A stretch of DNA of 64,000 nt, from positions 62,001 through 126,000 of the forward strand of contig JACRBM010000067.1 in the NCBI GenBank assembly GCA_016219275.1, given 5' to 3'. This document shows, piece after piece, positions 1 through 6,118 of the stretch (position 1 is the stretch's first letter; the number at the start of each line of letters is the position of its first letter). Both the position numbers and the translations under genes were made by a program. The stretch comes from Chloroflexota bacterium (GTDB lineage: Bacteria; Chloroflexota; Anaerolineae; UBA4142). The notes below the pieces were generated by a model. That model was not told the DNA's origin, did not search any database, and saw nothing but the letters and a program-made list of their open reading frames with translations.

Positions 1-833
1 TTCGCGAGCGTCGTTTCGTCGGCGTTCACCAACACCTGCATCTTGGTCAGGTCGGCGAGTACCATCACGGCGGTATTCGCACCGACCGACTCGCCAATTT
101 TCGGTGTGATTGAAAGCAGTGTCCCGTCGAATGGCGCGGAGAGTTTGGTGTTGGTCAGGTTTTGTTTCGCCAGGTCGAGCGCGAGTTGCGCTTGCTTGAA
201 TTGAATCTGCCCGATTTCGCGTTCGGACGCGGTGGGATGATTGACGGCGAGGTTGTACTGCGCGAGCGCGGTTTGCAGGTTGAGCGTCGCGGTTTGCAGG
301 TTGACTGCCGCTGCGCCTGTTTTGCTCGAGCGATCATACGCCGCTTGGGCTTGGTCTACCGCGGCTTTGGCGCGATCGAGATTGGCTTGTGCCACCGCCA
401 TGTCGTCGGCGCTGGGACCTTGCTGAATGCGCGCCCAGGTCGCGTTTGCCACATCGAACGTGGCTTGCGCTTGCGCGAATTGCGCTTCGAGCACGGCGGT
501 ATCGAGTGAGCCGAGGAGCGTGCCGGCTTTGACCGCAGCGCCTTCCGCGACCGGCAATTCTTTGACGCGTCCGGCGGCGGTGAAAGCGAGCGATACCTGG
601 TTCGCGGCGACTAGGTTGCCGACGAGTTTCACATTCGTAACCGCGCGCAACGCGGCGAAGGGCGTCGCGGTTGCGGCGGGTTGGGTTGGGGCAACGGCGG
701 GGCGTTGCTGCGTCGCTTCCGCTGTTGGCGTGGATGCTTGCGCCGAAACCGGCGGCGCGCTGCACGCGGTGGCGACGACCGCGTTCAGAACGAGGATAAT
801 GAAAAGCGCATACAGAACCACAGTGTTACGCAT
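1..833 (-). CDS. HlyD/MacA-family periplasmic adaptor of an efflux pump (3' end outside window)
   Basis: The gene starts at ATG 831-833 behind GGAGAG and is cut by the left edge, so about 277 residues are visible. The N-terminus is a hydrophobic signal with a possible lipoprotein Cys near residue 24 (ATAC), followed by a Thr/Pro/Ala/Gln-rich linker. Then comes the first half of a biotinyl/lipoyl domain (VKELPVAEG, GTLLGSLD), a long Ala/Gln/Asn-rich coiled-coil hairpin, and the second lipoyl half (LSAPFDGTLLSI, GESVGANTAVMVLAD). This order is typical of membrane-fusion adaptors that link an inner-membrane exporter to the outside. The ABC or RND partner should lie downstream, beyond position 1. 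The family call is firm; the exported substrate is unknown. Confidence 0.85.
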   Translation of the reverse strand, partial: MRNTVVLYALFIILVLNAVVATACSAPPVSAQASTPTAEATQQRPAVAPTQPAATATPFAALRAVTNVKLVGNLVAANQVSLAFTAAGRVKELPVAEGAAVKAGTLLGSLDTAVLEAQFAQAQATFDVANATWARIQQGPSADDMAVAQANLDRAKAAVDQAQAAYDRSSKTGAAAVNLQTATLNLQTALAQYNLAVNHPTASEREIGQIQFKQAQLALDLAKQNLTNTKLSAPFDGTLLSITPKIGESVGANTAVMVLADLTKMQVLVNADETTLA

Positions 834-1188
834 GAATTCGTGCTCTCCTTCGAGACGGTAAGCCAGTCATGTCAAACTGAGCGGAGCGAAAATTATGTGC
901 GATCAGCGCGCGAACGCGGCAGAAGAAGAAAAGCTGATCGAGGAGATCTTTCGCGTATGCCGCCGCTGAGATCTCGGACAGCTATTTTCCCTTTGATATA
1001 TTTTCAGAATGGAAGGATTATACGCGAGTCGAGAGCGGTGTCAAACGGCAGGATGATTATTTGACGGGTGTGCGTCAAGTTTTTGGGTGGTGAAATAACC
1101 TTGCGAAGGTTGAACGGCAATCATATTTGATTTGTCGTCAAAACCTTCGCAAGGTTGAGTGTTCCAAAATTTTGAAAGACAGCCTTAT
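834..1188. other. intergenic region without a convincing gene
   Basis: This 355-base gap separates the divergent adaptor and importer operons. Its right part holds a 108-base repeat (1067-1174) that recurs inverted near 60.7 kb. No convincing minus-strand promoter for the adaptor was found. A 24-codon reading frame at 895 has no ribosome binding site and was not accepted. Confidence 0.6.
1067..1174. repeat. dispersed palindromic repeat, copy A
   Basis: It contains AACCTTGCGAAGGTT near 1097-1111 and its reverse complement near 1142-1156, which can pair as a long stem. Almost the whole segment recurs in inverted orientation at 60609-60714, including the flanking CAAGTTTTTGGGTGGTGAAA and GAGTGTTCCAAAATTTTG, with only a few differences. 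Confidence 0.85.
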
Positions 1189-1217
1189 TTGACAAAGACC
1201 AGGACCTGTGGTAAATC
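1189..1217 (+). promoter_or_regulatory. promoter of the importer leader
   Basis: TTGACA at 1189-1194 and TAAATC at 1212-1217 are separated by 17 bases. The expected start of transcription is only a few bases before the leader ATG at 1228, so the leader mRNA would be almost leaderless. The same arrangement precedes the aro operon at 4302-4331. Confidence 0.65.
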
Positions 1218-1227
1218 CTTCATCAAG

Positions 1228-1329
1228 ATGACGAACCGATTTTCGACTCAGCGAGGCTTGTACAAGTTTGAGGGCATCTGGTACTTTTATGCTGACAGTG
1301 CCACGCGGGGTCGAATCGTCACGCGCTAG
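1228..1329 (+). CDS. attenuator leader peptide with aromatic codons (WYFY), 33 aa
   Basis: The short frame starts at ATG 1228 and ends at TAG 1327-1329. It encodes Y12, F14, then W18-Y19-F20-Y21. It sits just behind a sigma-70-like promoter and just ahead of a strong terminator, the standard position of an attenuation leader. It is laid out like the Phe/Tyr leader at 4341: similar length, aromatic cluster ending at codon 21, Ser6-Thr7 shared, and the stop beside the same RNA element. It also contains a Trp codon, which the other leader lacks. I infer that ribosome stalling on aromatic codons releases transcription of the importer genes. No homologous leader is known to me. Confidence 0.7.
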   Translation: MTNRFSTQRGLYKFEGIWYFYADSATRGRIVTR

Positions 1330-1377
1330 TCTAGCCGTACTCGAAATCAGGGAGCGTGGGATTCAACCCCACGCTCC
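1242..1377 (+). promoter_or_regulatory. transcription attenuator with alternative 1:2, 2:3 and 3:4 pairings
   Basis: Arm 1 (TTCGAC, 1242-1247, within the leader codons) can pair with arm 2 (GTCGAA, 1310-1315). Arm 2 can instead pair with arm 3: GAATC 1313-1317 with GATTC 1360-1364, and CACGC 1320-1324 with GCGTG 1354-1358. Arm 3 is also the 5' side of the terminator (1351-1360). A ribosome that reaches the TAG at 1327 covers arm 2 and lets the terminator form; one stalled on the aromatic codons leaves arm 2 free. Confidence 0.7.
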
Positions 1378-1385
1378 TTTCATTT
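1351..1385 (+). terminator. attenuator terminator of the importer operon
   Basis: GGAGCGTGGG (1351-1360) and CCCACGCTCC (1368-1377) form a perfect 10-bp stem with a seven-base loop, followed by TTTCATTT. Stem and loop are identical to the aro operon terminator at 4467-4493. Confidence 0.85.
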
Positions 1386-1414
1386 CATCTAAAAAATATT
1401 CAGGAGGAGAGAAA

Positions 1415-2578
1415 ATGTCTCAACGTTTCACAATTCTCGCGTTGTTCGTCGTTGCGATCCTGCTCGCCGCGTGCGCGACACCCACGCCGACGGCTGTTCC
1501 GCCGACGGCTGTGCCCGCGACGAAAGCGCCGGAGCCGACGAAAGCCGCGGCAACTGTCGCGCCAACCGTTGCGCCCACCGCCGTGCCCGCGACCAAAGCG
1601 CCCGAACCGACGAAACCGCCGGAGCCAACCAAAGCCGCCGCGCCGGACAAGGTCACGGTCGCGTACGTCGCGATCACGAACTTTGCGCCGCTCTACATCG
1701 CGATCGAGCGCGGGTACATGAAAGAGCAAAACATCGAAGTGTCCGCGCAAAAAGTGACGACCGCCGCGGACGCACTGCCGTTCCTCGCGACCGGGCAGTA
1801 CGACGCGGGTGGGATCGGTATGGCGGCGGCGACGTTCAACGGGTTCAACAAAGCGTTGGACTTTCGCATCGTCGCCTCGGCGGCGATTCAGCCGTTGAAA
1901 AATGGTCCGACTGTGATCCTGGTTCGCAAGGATTTGAAAGATTCCGGCAAAGTGAAATCCGTCGCCGATTTGAAAGGCATGAAAGTCGGAGTTGCCGGCG
2001 CGGCGGGTTCGACCGGCGCGTACTTTGTTGCCAAAGCATTGCGCGATGTCAACTTGACGTTCAAAGACATCACCGCTGTCAATCTCGCCAATCCCGACCT
2101 GGTGCTCGCGATGAAACAATCATCGGTGGATGCCGCGCTCGTCGGTCCGCCGTACTCGGATCAGATCCTCAAGGATGGCACGGGTGTTTTGCTCGCGCAG
2201 GATACCGCACCAGGCGCGATGACGACGGTGTGGATGTACTCGGGCAAGTTCATCAAGGAACGCCCGGACGTTGCCAGACGCTTTATGCTCGCGCTCGTCA
2301 AGGGTTCGCGCGCGATGCAGGGCGCCAAGTACCTCGATCCGGAAAACATCAAGGCGTACATCAAGTACACGCCTTCGACCGAAGACGCGATCAAGACTGG
2401 CATCCCGCCGTTCATTGATCCTGACTTGAAAGTGTACCTCGACAGCGTCAAAAGTTTGGAAGAAGTTTTCCGTGCTGAAGGGTGGACGGATTACACAAAC
2501 GTGATTGCGGCGGACAAGATGGCAGATACCTCCTTTGTGGACAATGCCGTCAAAGTTCTGGGTGCGTTCAAGCCGTAG
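1415..2578 (+). CDS. NitT/TauT-type ABC transporter substrate-binding lipoprotein
   Basis: ATG 1415 is chosen because AGGAGGAGA lies just upstream; the frame stays open further 5' but runs through the attenuator. The product has 387 residues. It has a lipoprotein signal ending in LLAAC (Cys20), then a Thr/Pro/Ala linker with ATPTPTAVPPT-like repeats to about residue 75, then an NMT1/SsuA-like binding fold. Recognisable parts are APLYIAIERGYMKEQNIEV, PFLATGQYDAGGIG and ADLKGMKVGVAG. It would deliver a ligand to the ATPase and permease encoded next. Family members bind sulfonates, nitrate, pyrimidine precursors or aromatic compounds, so the family does not fix the ligand. The leader points to something linked to aromatic amino acids. 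Confidence 0.88.
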   Translation: MSQRFTILALFVVAILLAACATPTPTAVPPTAVPATKAPEPTKAAATVAPTVAPTAVPATKAPEPTKPPEPTKAAAPDKVTVAYVAITNFAPLYIAIERGYMKEQNIEVSAQKVTTAADALPFLATGQYDAGGIGMAAATFNGFNKALDFRIVASAAIQPLKNGPTVILVRKDLKDSGKVKSVADLKGMKVGVAGAAGSTGAYFVAKALRDVNLTFKDITAVNLANPDLVLAMKQSSVDAALVGPPYSDQILKDGTGVLLAQDTAPGAMTTVWMYSGKFIKERPDVARRFMLALVKGSRAMQGAKYLDPENIKAYIKYTPSTEDAIKTGIPPFIDPDLKVYLDSVKSLEEVFRAEGWTDYTNVIAADKMADTSFVDNAVKVLGAFKP

Positions 2579-2589
2579 TGTAAAGGATG

Positions 2590-2645
2590 AAGGCAGAAGG
2601 ATGAAGGATGAATTCGCATTTTTCATTCTTCTGCCTTTTTGATAA
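2590..2645 (+). terminator. stem-loop with T-run between binding protein and ATPase genes
   Basis: AAGGCAGAAGGATGAA (2590-2605) pairs with TTCATTCTTCTGCCTT (2622-2637), with one weak pair, and is followed by TTTTTG. It probably acts as a leaky terminator or mRNA stabiliser that keeps the binding protein more abundant than the membrane components. The arms resemble the AAGGATGAAGGATGA-type repeat seen near 17.9 kb. Confidence 0.6.
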
Positions 2646-2647
2646 TT

Positions 2648-3427
2648 ATGCCGATCAAGATCAAAGCGACGAACGTTTGTAAATCGTATCCCGCGCGGGG
2701 CGGCACGGTGACCGCGCTAACGAATTTCAATCTAAAAGTGCAAGAAGGTGAATTCGTTTGTATCGTCGGTCCTTCCGGTTGCGGCAAGTCTACGTTTCTG
2801 CGGATGCTGGCTGGTTTGTCGCCGGTCACGTCGGGGCAAGTGACACTTGTGCCCGGCAAATCCGGAACGCCGTTGCAAAGCATCGTCTTTCAAGAGTACG
2901 CGATCTTTCCCTGGAAGACGGTGCTCGACAACGTCGCGTTCGGATTGCAGATGCGCGGGATGCCGCGCGCGCAACGCCACGCCGTTGCGACCGACTGGCT
3001 GAAAAAAGTTGGCTTGGCGAAATTTGCGAATGCGTATCCCCATCAACTTTCCGGCGGAATGAAACAGCGCGTCAGCATCGCGCGCGCATTCGCGAACGAT
3101 CCCGAAATTTTGTTGATGGACGAGCCGCTCGGCGCGCTCGACGCGCAGACGCGCACGGTTCTGCAAGAAGAATTGATCCGGTTGTGGGAAGCGTCGCGCA
3201 AGACGGTCGTGTACATCACGCACAGCATCGAAGAAGCGGTGTTGCTTGGCGACCGCGTGATTTTGATGACCGCGCATCCTGGGATGTTCAAATGCGAATT
3301 CGCGGTGCCGTTCCCGCGCCCTCGCGCGTTTGAATTGACCGGCACGCCCGAGTTTAGCCGGTTGACCTACGCGATCTGGAAAGAACTGCAAGGCGAGGTG
3401 CAGCGCGCGATGGAGCAACAAGCATGA
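2648..3427 (+). CDS. NitT/TauT-type ABC transporter ATP-binding protein
   Basis: This 259-residue ATPase energises the importer. It has Walker A GPSGCGKST, Q-loop FQEYAIFPW, signature LSGGMKQRVSIARA, Walker B ILLMDEP with the D-loop GALDA, and the H-loop THS, in the order and length usual for SsuB/TauB proteins. No ribosome binding site is visible before ATG 2648. A TTG three codons upstream (2639) is an alternative start but lies in the T-run of the preceding hairpin. Its last four bases overlap the permease gene (ATGA), so the two are translationally coupled. Confidence 0.9.
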   Translation: MPIKIKATNVCKSYPARGGTVTALTNFNLKVQEGEFVCIVGPSGCGKSTFLRMLAGLSPVTSGQVTLVPGKSGTPLQSIVFQEYAIFPWKTVLDNVAFGLQMRGMPRAQRHAVATDWLKKVGLAKFANAYPHQLSGGMKQRVSIARAFANDPEILLMDEPLGALDAQTRTVLQEELIRLWEASRKTVVYITHSIEEAVLLGDRVILMTAHPGMFKCEFAVPFPRPRAFELTGTPEFSRLTYAIWKELQGEVQRAMEQQA

Positions 3428-4305
3428 AACTCGATACCGACACACGCGACCGCTTGCTCGCCATCGGCTTTCCGTTATTCCTGCTCGCGTTGTGGGAATT
3501 CGTCGTGCGCGCGCAATGGCTCGACGGACGGTTCTTTCCCGCGCCGTCGGCGGTCGCGGTGGCGCTGTGGAATCTGACGGCGAAGGGTGATTTGCTCGGC
3601 AAGGTCTGGTTGCTGCCCGGCGCGCTCGCCCTGGGCGATTGGGACGCGGCGCAAAAAATTATCATCGAAGGACATTTGTGGGTGAGTCTGTTCCGCATCT
3701 TTGCCGGTTTCTTTCTCGGCGCGATCCCAGGTATCGTGCTCGGCGTCATCATGGGCATGAGCCGCTCGGTGCGGGTCGCACTCGACCCGGTGATTTCGGC
3801 GGTGTATGTTCTGCCCAAGATCGCGATCCTGCCGCTCGTGATGTTGATTTTCGGTATCGGCGAAACGAGCAAGGTGGTCATCGTCGGCATCTCGTCGTTC
3901 TTTCTCGTGCTGATCAATACGACGGTCGGCGTGCGCGACATCGAGCCGATCTTTTTTGAAGCGGCGAAGAATTACGGCGCGAATCGTTGGCAAATGTTCT
4001 GGCATGTGATTATTCCCGGCGCATTGCCGGTTATTTTCGCCGGACTGCGGCTCAGTCTCGGCACGGCGCTCATCGTCATCATCGCGGCGGAGTTCGTCGC
4101 GGCGCAGTATGGGTTGGGTTATTTGATTTGGTTTTCGTGGCAAACCTTGCTCACCGAAAATATGTTTGCCGGTTTGGTCGTGGTAATGATTCTGGGCGCG
4201 TTGTTTACGAGCGGACTGCAAACCATCGAACATTGGTGGATGCCTTGGGAACGCGAAGAACGTCACGTCACGATGAACGCGCCGGACGCGCCAAAACCGA
4301 TTTGA
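3424..4305 (+). CDS. NitT/TauT-type ABC transporter permease
   Basis: The 293-residue membrane protein has about six hydrophobic segments. Near residue 180 it carries the EAA loop that contacts the ATPase (EAAKNYGANRWQMFWHVIIPGALP). It overlaps the ATPase gene by ATGA, so binding protein, ATPase and permease form one importer operon. Its TGA stop (4303-4305) is part of the TTGACA box of the downstream aro promoter, so the two operons are packed with no spare base. Ligand unknown; see the attenuator evidence for a link with aromatic compounds. Confidence 0.9.
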   Translation: MKLDTDTRDRLLAIGFPLFLLALWEFVVRAQWLDGRFFPAPSAVAVALWNLTAKGDLLGKVWLLPGALALGDWDAAQKIIIEGHLWVSLFRIFAGFFLGAIPGIVLGVIMGMSRSVRVALDPVISAVYVLPKIAILPLVMLIFGIGETSKVVIVGISSFFLVLINTTVGVRDIEPIFFEAAKNYGANRWQMFWHVIIPGALPVIFAGLRLSLGTALIVIIAAEFVAAQYGLGYLIWFSWQTLLTENMFAGLVVVMILGALFTSGLQTIEHWWMPWEREERHVTMNAPDAPKPI

Positions 4306-4331
4306 CAAAACCACGCGAGTTGTGGTAAATT
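4302..4331 (+). promoter_or_regulatory. promoter of the aro/phe/tyr operon leader
   Basis: TTGACA at 4302-4307 overlaps the permease stop codon. TAAATT at 4326-4331 follows after 18 bases. Transcription should begin within a few bases of the leader ATG (4341), as at the importer leader. Confidence 0.7.
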
Positions 4332-4340
4332 CTCGCCACG

Positions 4341-4445
4341 ATGATGAAGCACAATTCGACCTCGGCGTTCGCGTTTTACTTTTACGGCTACTTTTATTTT
4401 TACGCCGGCGATGCACCGCGGGTCGAATCGTCACACCTTAGTTAG
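4341..4445 (+). CDS. Phe/Tyr-rich attenuator leader peptide, 34 aa
   Basis: The frame runs from ATG 4341 to TAG 4443-4445. Residues 10-21 read FAFYFYGYFYFY: five Phe and five Tyr in twelve positions, with no Trp. This is the composition expected of a leader that senses charged tRNA-Phe and tRNA-Tyr, and the downstream operon makes exactly these two amino acids. The start lies about 10 bases after the -10 box, so no ribosome binding site fits and translation is probably leaderless. The last codons overlap arm 2 of the attenuator, 17 bases beyond the last Tyr codon. It is analogous in design to enterobacterial pheA leaders, without evident homology. Confidence 0.88.
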   Translation: MMKHNSTSAFAFYFYGYFYFYAGDAPRVESSHLS

Positions 4446-4493
4446 CCGTAATCAGGCAACAACACAGGAGCGTGGGATTCAACCCCACGCTCC
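4354..4493 (+). promoter_or_regulatory. Phe/Tyr transcription attenuator with alternative pairings
   Basis: Arm 1 ATTCGACC (4354-4361) is complementary to arm 2 GGTCGAAT (4421-4428). Arm 2 can also pair with arm 3: GAATC 4425-4429 with GATTC 4476-4480, and CAC 4432-4434 with GTG 4472-4474. Arm 3 is the 5' side of the terminator. The arm 2 core GGTCGAATCGTCAC is identical to that of the importer leader but is read in a different frame by the leader peptide. Conservation is therefore at RNA level. Confidence 0.8.
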
Positions 4494-4503
4494 TTTTCTT
4501 TTT
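4467..4503 (+). terminator. attenuator terminator of the aro/phe/tyr operon
   Basis: GGAGCGTGGG (4467-4476) and CCCACGCTCC (4484-4493) form a perfect stem with a seven-base loop, followed by TTTTCTTTTT. It lies between the leader peptide stop and aroH. Confidence 0.9.
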
Positions 4504-4514
4504 CGGGAGCAGCC

Positions 4515-4913
4515 ATGTCACTTCGCGGAATTCGCGGCGCAACTACCTCCAACGCCAACACGCGCGAGGCGATTCTCGACGCGACGCGCGAACTGTTGGA
4601 CACGATCGCGCGCCGCAACGACTTGCATCCGGACGATGTCGTCAGCGCCGTGTTCACCGTCACCCCCGACCTCGACGCGGCATTCCCCGCCGCCGCCGCG
4701 CGCCAACTCGGTTGGACGCACACCGCGCTCCTCGATATGCTCGCGCCACGCGTGCCCACCGATCTGTCGCGCTGCATCCGCGTGATGATTCACTGGAACA
4801 CCGAACGCTCCCCGCACGAGGTCCGCCACGTTTATTTGCGCGACGCGCGCAAACTCCGCCCCGACTGGGCAACGATTACGGAAGAATTTCCCGAAACAGG
4901 AGAAGCCAAATGA
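4515..4913 (+). CDS. aroH: chorismate mutase, AroH type
   Basis: The 132-residue protein converts chorismate to prephenate, the branch step to Phe and Tyr. It begins MSLRGIRGATT, the typical start of monofunctional AroH mutases, and keeps the family pattern with VVSAVFTVTPDLDAAFPA in the middle and a conserved stretch IRVMIHWNT near residue 95. Length is close to the usual 120-130. GGGAG lies upstream of ATG 4515, directly after the attenuator terminator, so it is the first structural gene of the operon. It overlaps pheA by four bases (ATGA). Confidence 0.9.
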   Translation: MSLRGIRGATTSNANTREAILDATRELLDTIARRNDLHPDDVVSAVFTVTPDLDAAFPAAAARQLGWTHTALLDMLAPRVPTDLSRCIRVMIHWNTERSPHEVRHVYLRDARKLRPDWATITEEFPETGEAK

Positions 4914-5731
4914 CCCGCATCGCGTTTCAAGGTGAGCATGGTGCGTATTCGCAAGAAGCCATTTTCCAAACGTTTGGCAACGAGGTCGAGACGATTCCGT
5001 GCCGCACGTTTTTCGATCTCTTTCGCACGGTGGACGAAGACCGCGCTGAGCTCGCGATGGTGCCGATTGAAAATTCGACGGCGGGCGCGATCAATCAATC
5101 GTACGATTTGTTGCTCGATTACGATTTGAAAATCACGCGCGAAGTGATCCTGCGCGTGCGCCACGCGTTGTTGGTTGTGCCCGGCGCGACGCTTCAGGAT
5201 GTGAAACGCGTGTACTCGCATCCGTCCGCCATCGCGCAGTGCGAGCGATTTATCGCGAGCAACGGCTGGGACGCGATTGTCGTGTACGACACGGCGGGCG
5301 CGGCGAAACAAATCGCCGAGACACGCGAGCCGAATGCCGCCGCGATTGCGAGCGAGACCGCCGCGCGCGTCTACGGCTTGGACATTCTCGCGCGCGATGT
5401 CCAGGATATCGTGAACAACTTTACGCGCTTTTTTGTCGTCGGTCGCCACGAACCGCCGCGCGCCGAGAAATCCAAAACGTCGCTCGTGTTCGCGACGCGG
5501 CACATTCCCGGCGCGCTCTACGCGTGCCTCGGCGAATTTTCGACGCGCGGGATCAACCTCGCGAAAATCGAATCGCGTCCCGACCGGCGACGACCCTGGC
5601 ATTACGTGTTCTATCTCGACTTTGAAGGACACTGGGACGACCCAGCGTGCCGCGAGGCGTTAGTCGGTCTGTTGAATAAATCATCGTTCATCAAAGTGCT
5701 GGGTTCGTACCCCGCGGCATCAAATCAGTAG
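4910..5731 (+). CDS. pheA: prephenate dehydratase with ACT domain
   Basis: The 273-residue enzyme turns prephenate into phenylpyruvate. The catalytic part (about 1-180) has FQGEHGAYSQEA, VPIENSTAGA, YSHPSAIAQCERF and the TRF motif NNFTRFFVV. The C-terminal part (about 190-273) is an ACT regulatory domain with SLVFATRHIPGALYACL and the Phe-binding ESRP motif. Feedback inhibition by Phe is therefore likely, in addition to attenuation. ATG 4910 is used because it overlaps the aroH stop. No mutase domain is fused, in keeping with the separate aroH upstream. Confidence 0.93.
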   Translation: MTRIAFQGEHGAYSQEAIFQTFGNEVETIPCRTFFDLFRTVDEDRAELAMVPIENSTAGAINQSYDLLLDYDLKITREVILRVRHALLVVPGATLQDVKRVYSHPSAIAQCERFIASNGWDAIVVYDTAGAAKQIAETREPNAAAIASETAARVYGLDILARDVQDIVNNFTRFFVVGRHEPPRAEKSKTSLVFATRHIPGALYACLGEFSTRGINLAKIESRPDRRRPWHYVFYLDFEGHWDDPACREALVGLLNKSSFIKVLGSYPAASNQ

Positions 5732-5745
5732 CGCGAATTTTGTAA

Positions 5746-6111
5746 CGCAAGTTTCCAACTTGCGACATAGGCAAGTTGGGAACTTGGTTTACATTTTGAA
5801 TCGTAGCGCAAGTTTCCAACTTGCGACATAGGCAAGTTAGAAGCTTGGTTTACATTTTGAATCGTCGCGCAAGTTTCCAACTTGCGACGTAGGCAAGTTA
5901 GAAACTGGGTTTACATTTTGAATCGTCGCGCAAGTTTCCAACTTGCGACACAGGCAAGTTAGAAGCTTGGTTTACATTTTGAATCATCGCGCAAGTTTCC
6001 AACTTGCGACGTAGGCAAGTTAGAAGCTGGGTTTACATTTTGAATCATCGCGCAAGTTTCCAACGTGCGACGTAGGCAAGTTAGAAACTTGCCCCACATC
6101 ATAGGAGGGAA
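5746..6111. repeat. six-copy, 61-bp tandem repeat with internal palindromes
   Basis: The 5732-6118 gap between pheA and the first DAHP synthase holds no gene. The string CGCAAGTTTCCAACTTGCGA begins at 5746, 5807, 5868, 5929, 5990 and 6051 (last copy with one change), a strict 61-base period. Each unit carries the palindrome CGCAAGTT-TCC-AACTTGCG, a second weaker one (GGCAAGTT..AACTTG.C), and the string TTTACATTTTGAATC. The last unit runs into AGGAGGGA, the ribosome binding site of the next gene. Confidence 0.95.
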
Positions 6112-6118
6112 TGCAATT

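Noticed and set aside
895-972. 24-codon frame (MCDQRANAAEEE...) before the first leader
   Set aside because: It has no ribosome binding site or promoter and no recognisable relation to the neighbouring genes.
4411-4493. tRNA-like T-arm (GGTCGAATC followed by a stem)
   Set aside because: No acceptor stem, D-arm or anticodon arm can be formed. The element is explained by the attenuator.
5746-6111. CRISPR-like regular repeat array
   Set aside because: The whole 61-base unit repeats, with no unique spacers, and each unit is palindromic. It is a tandem repeat.
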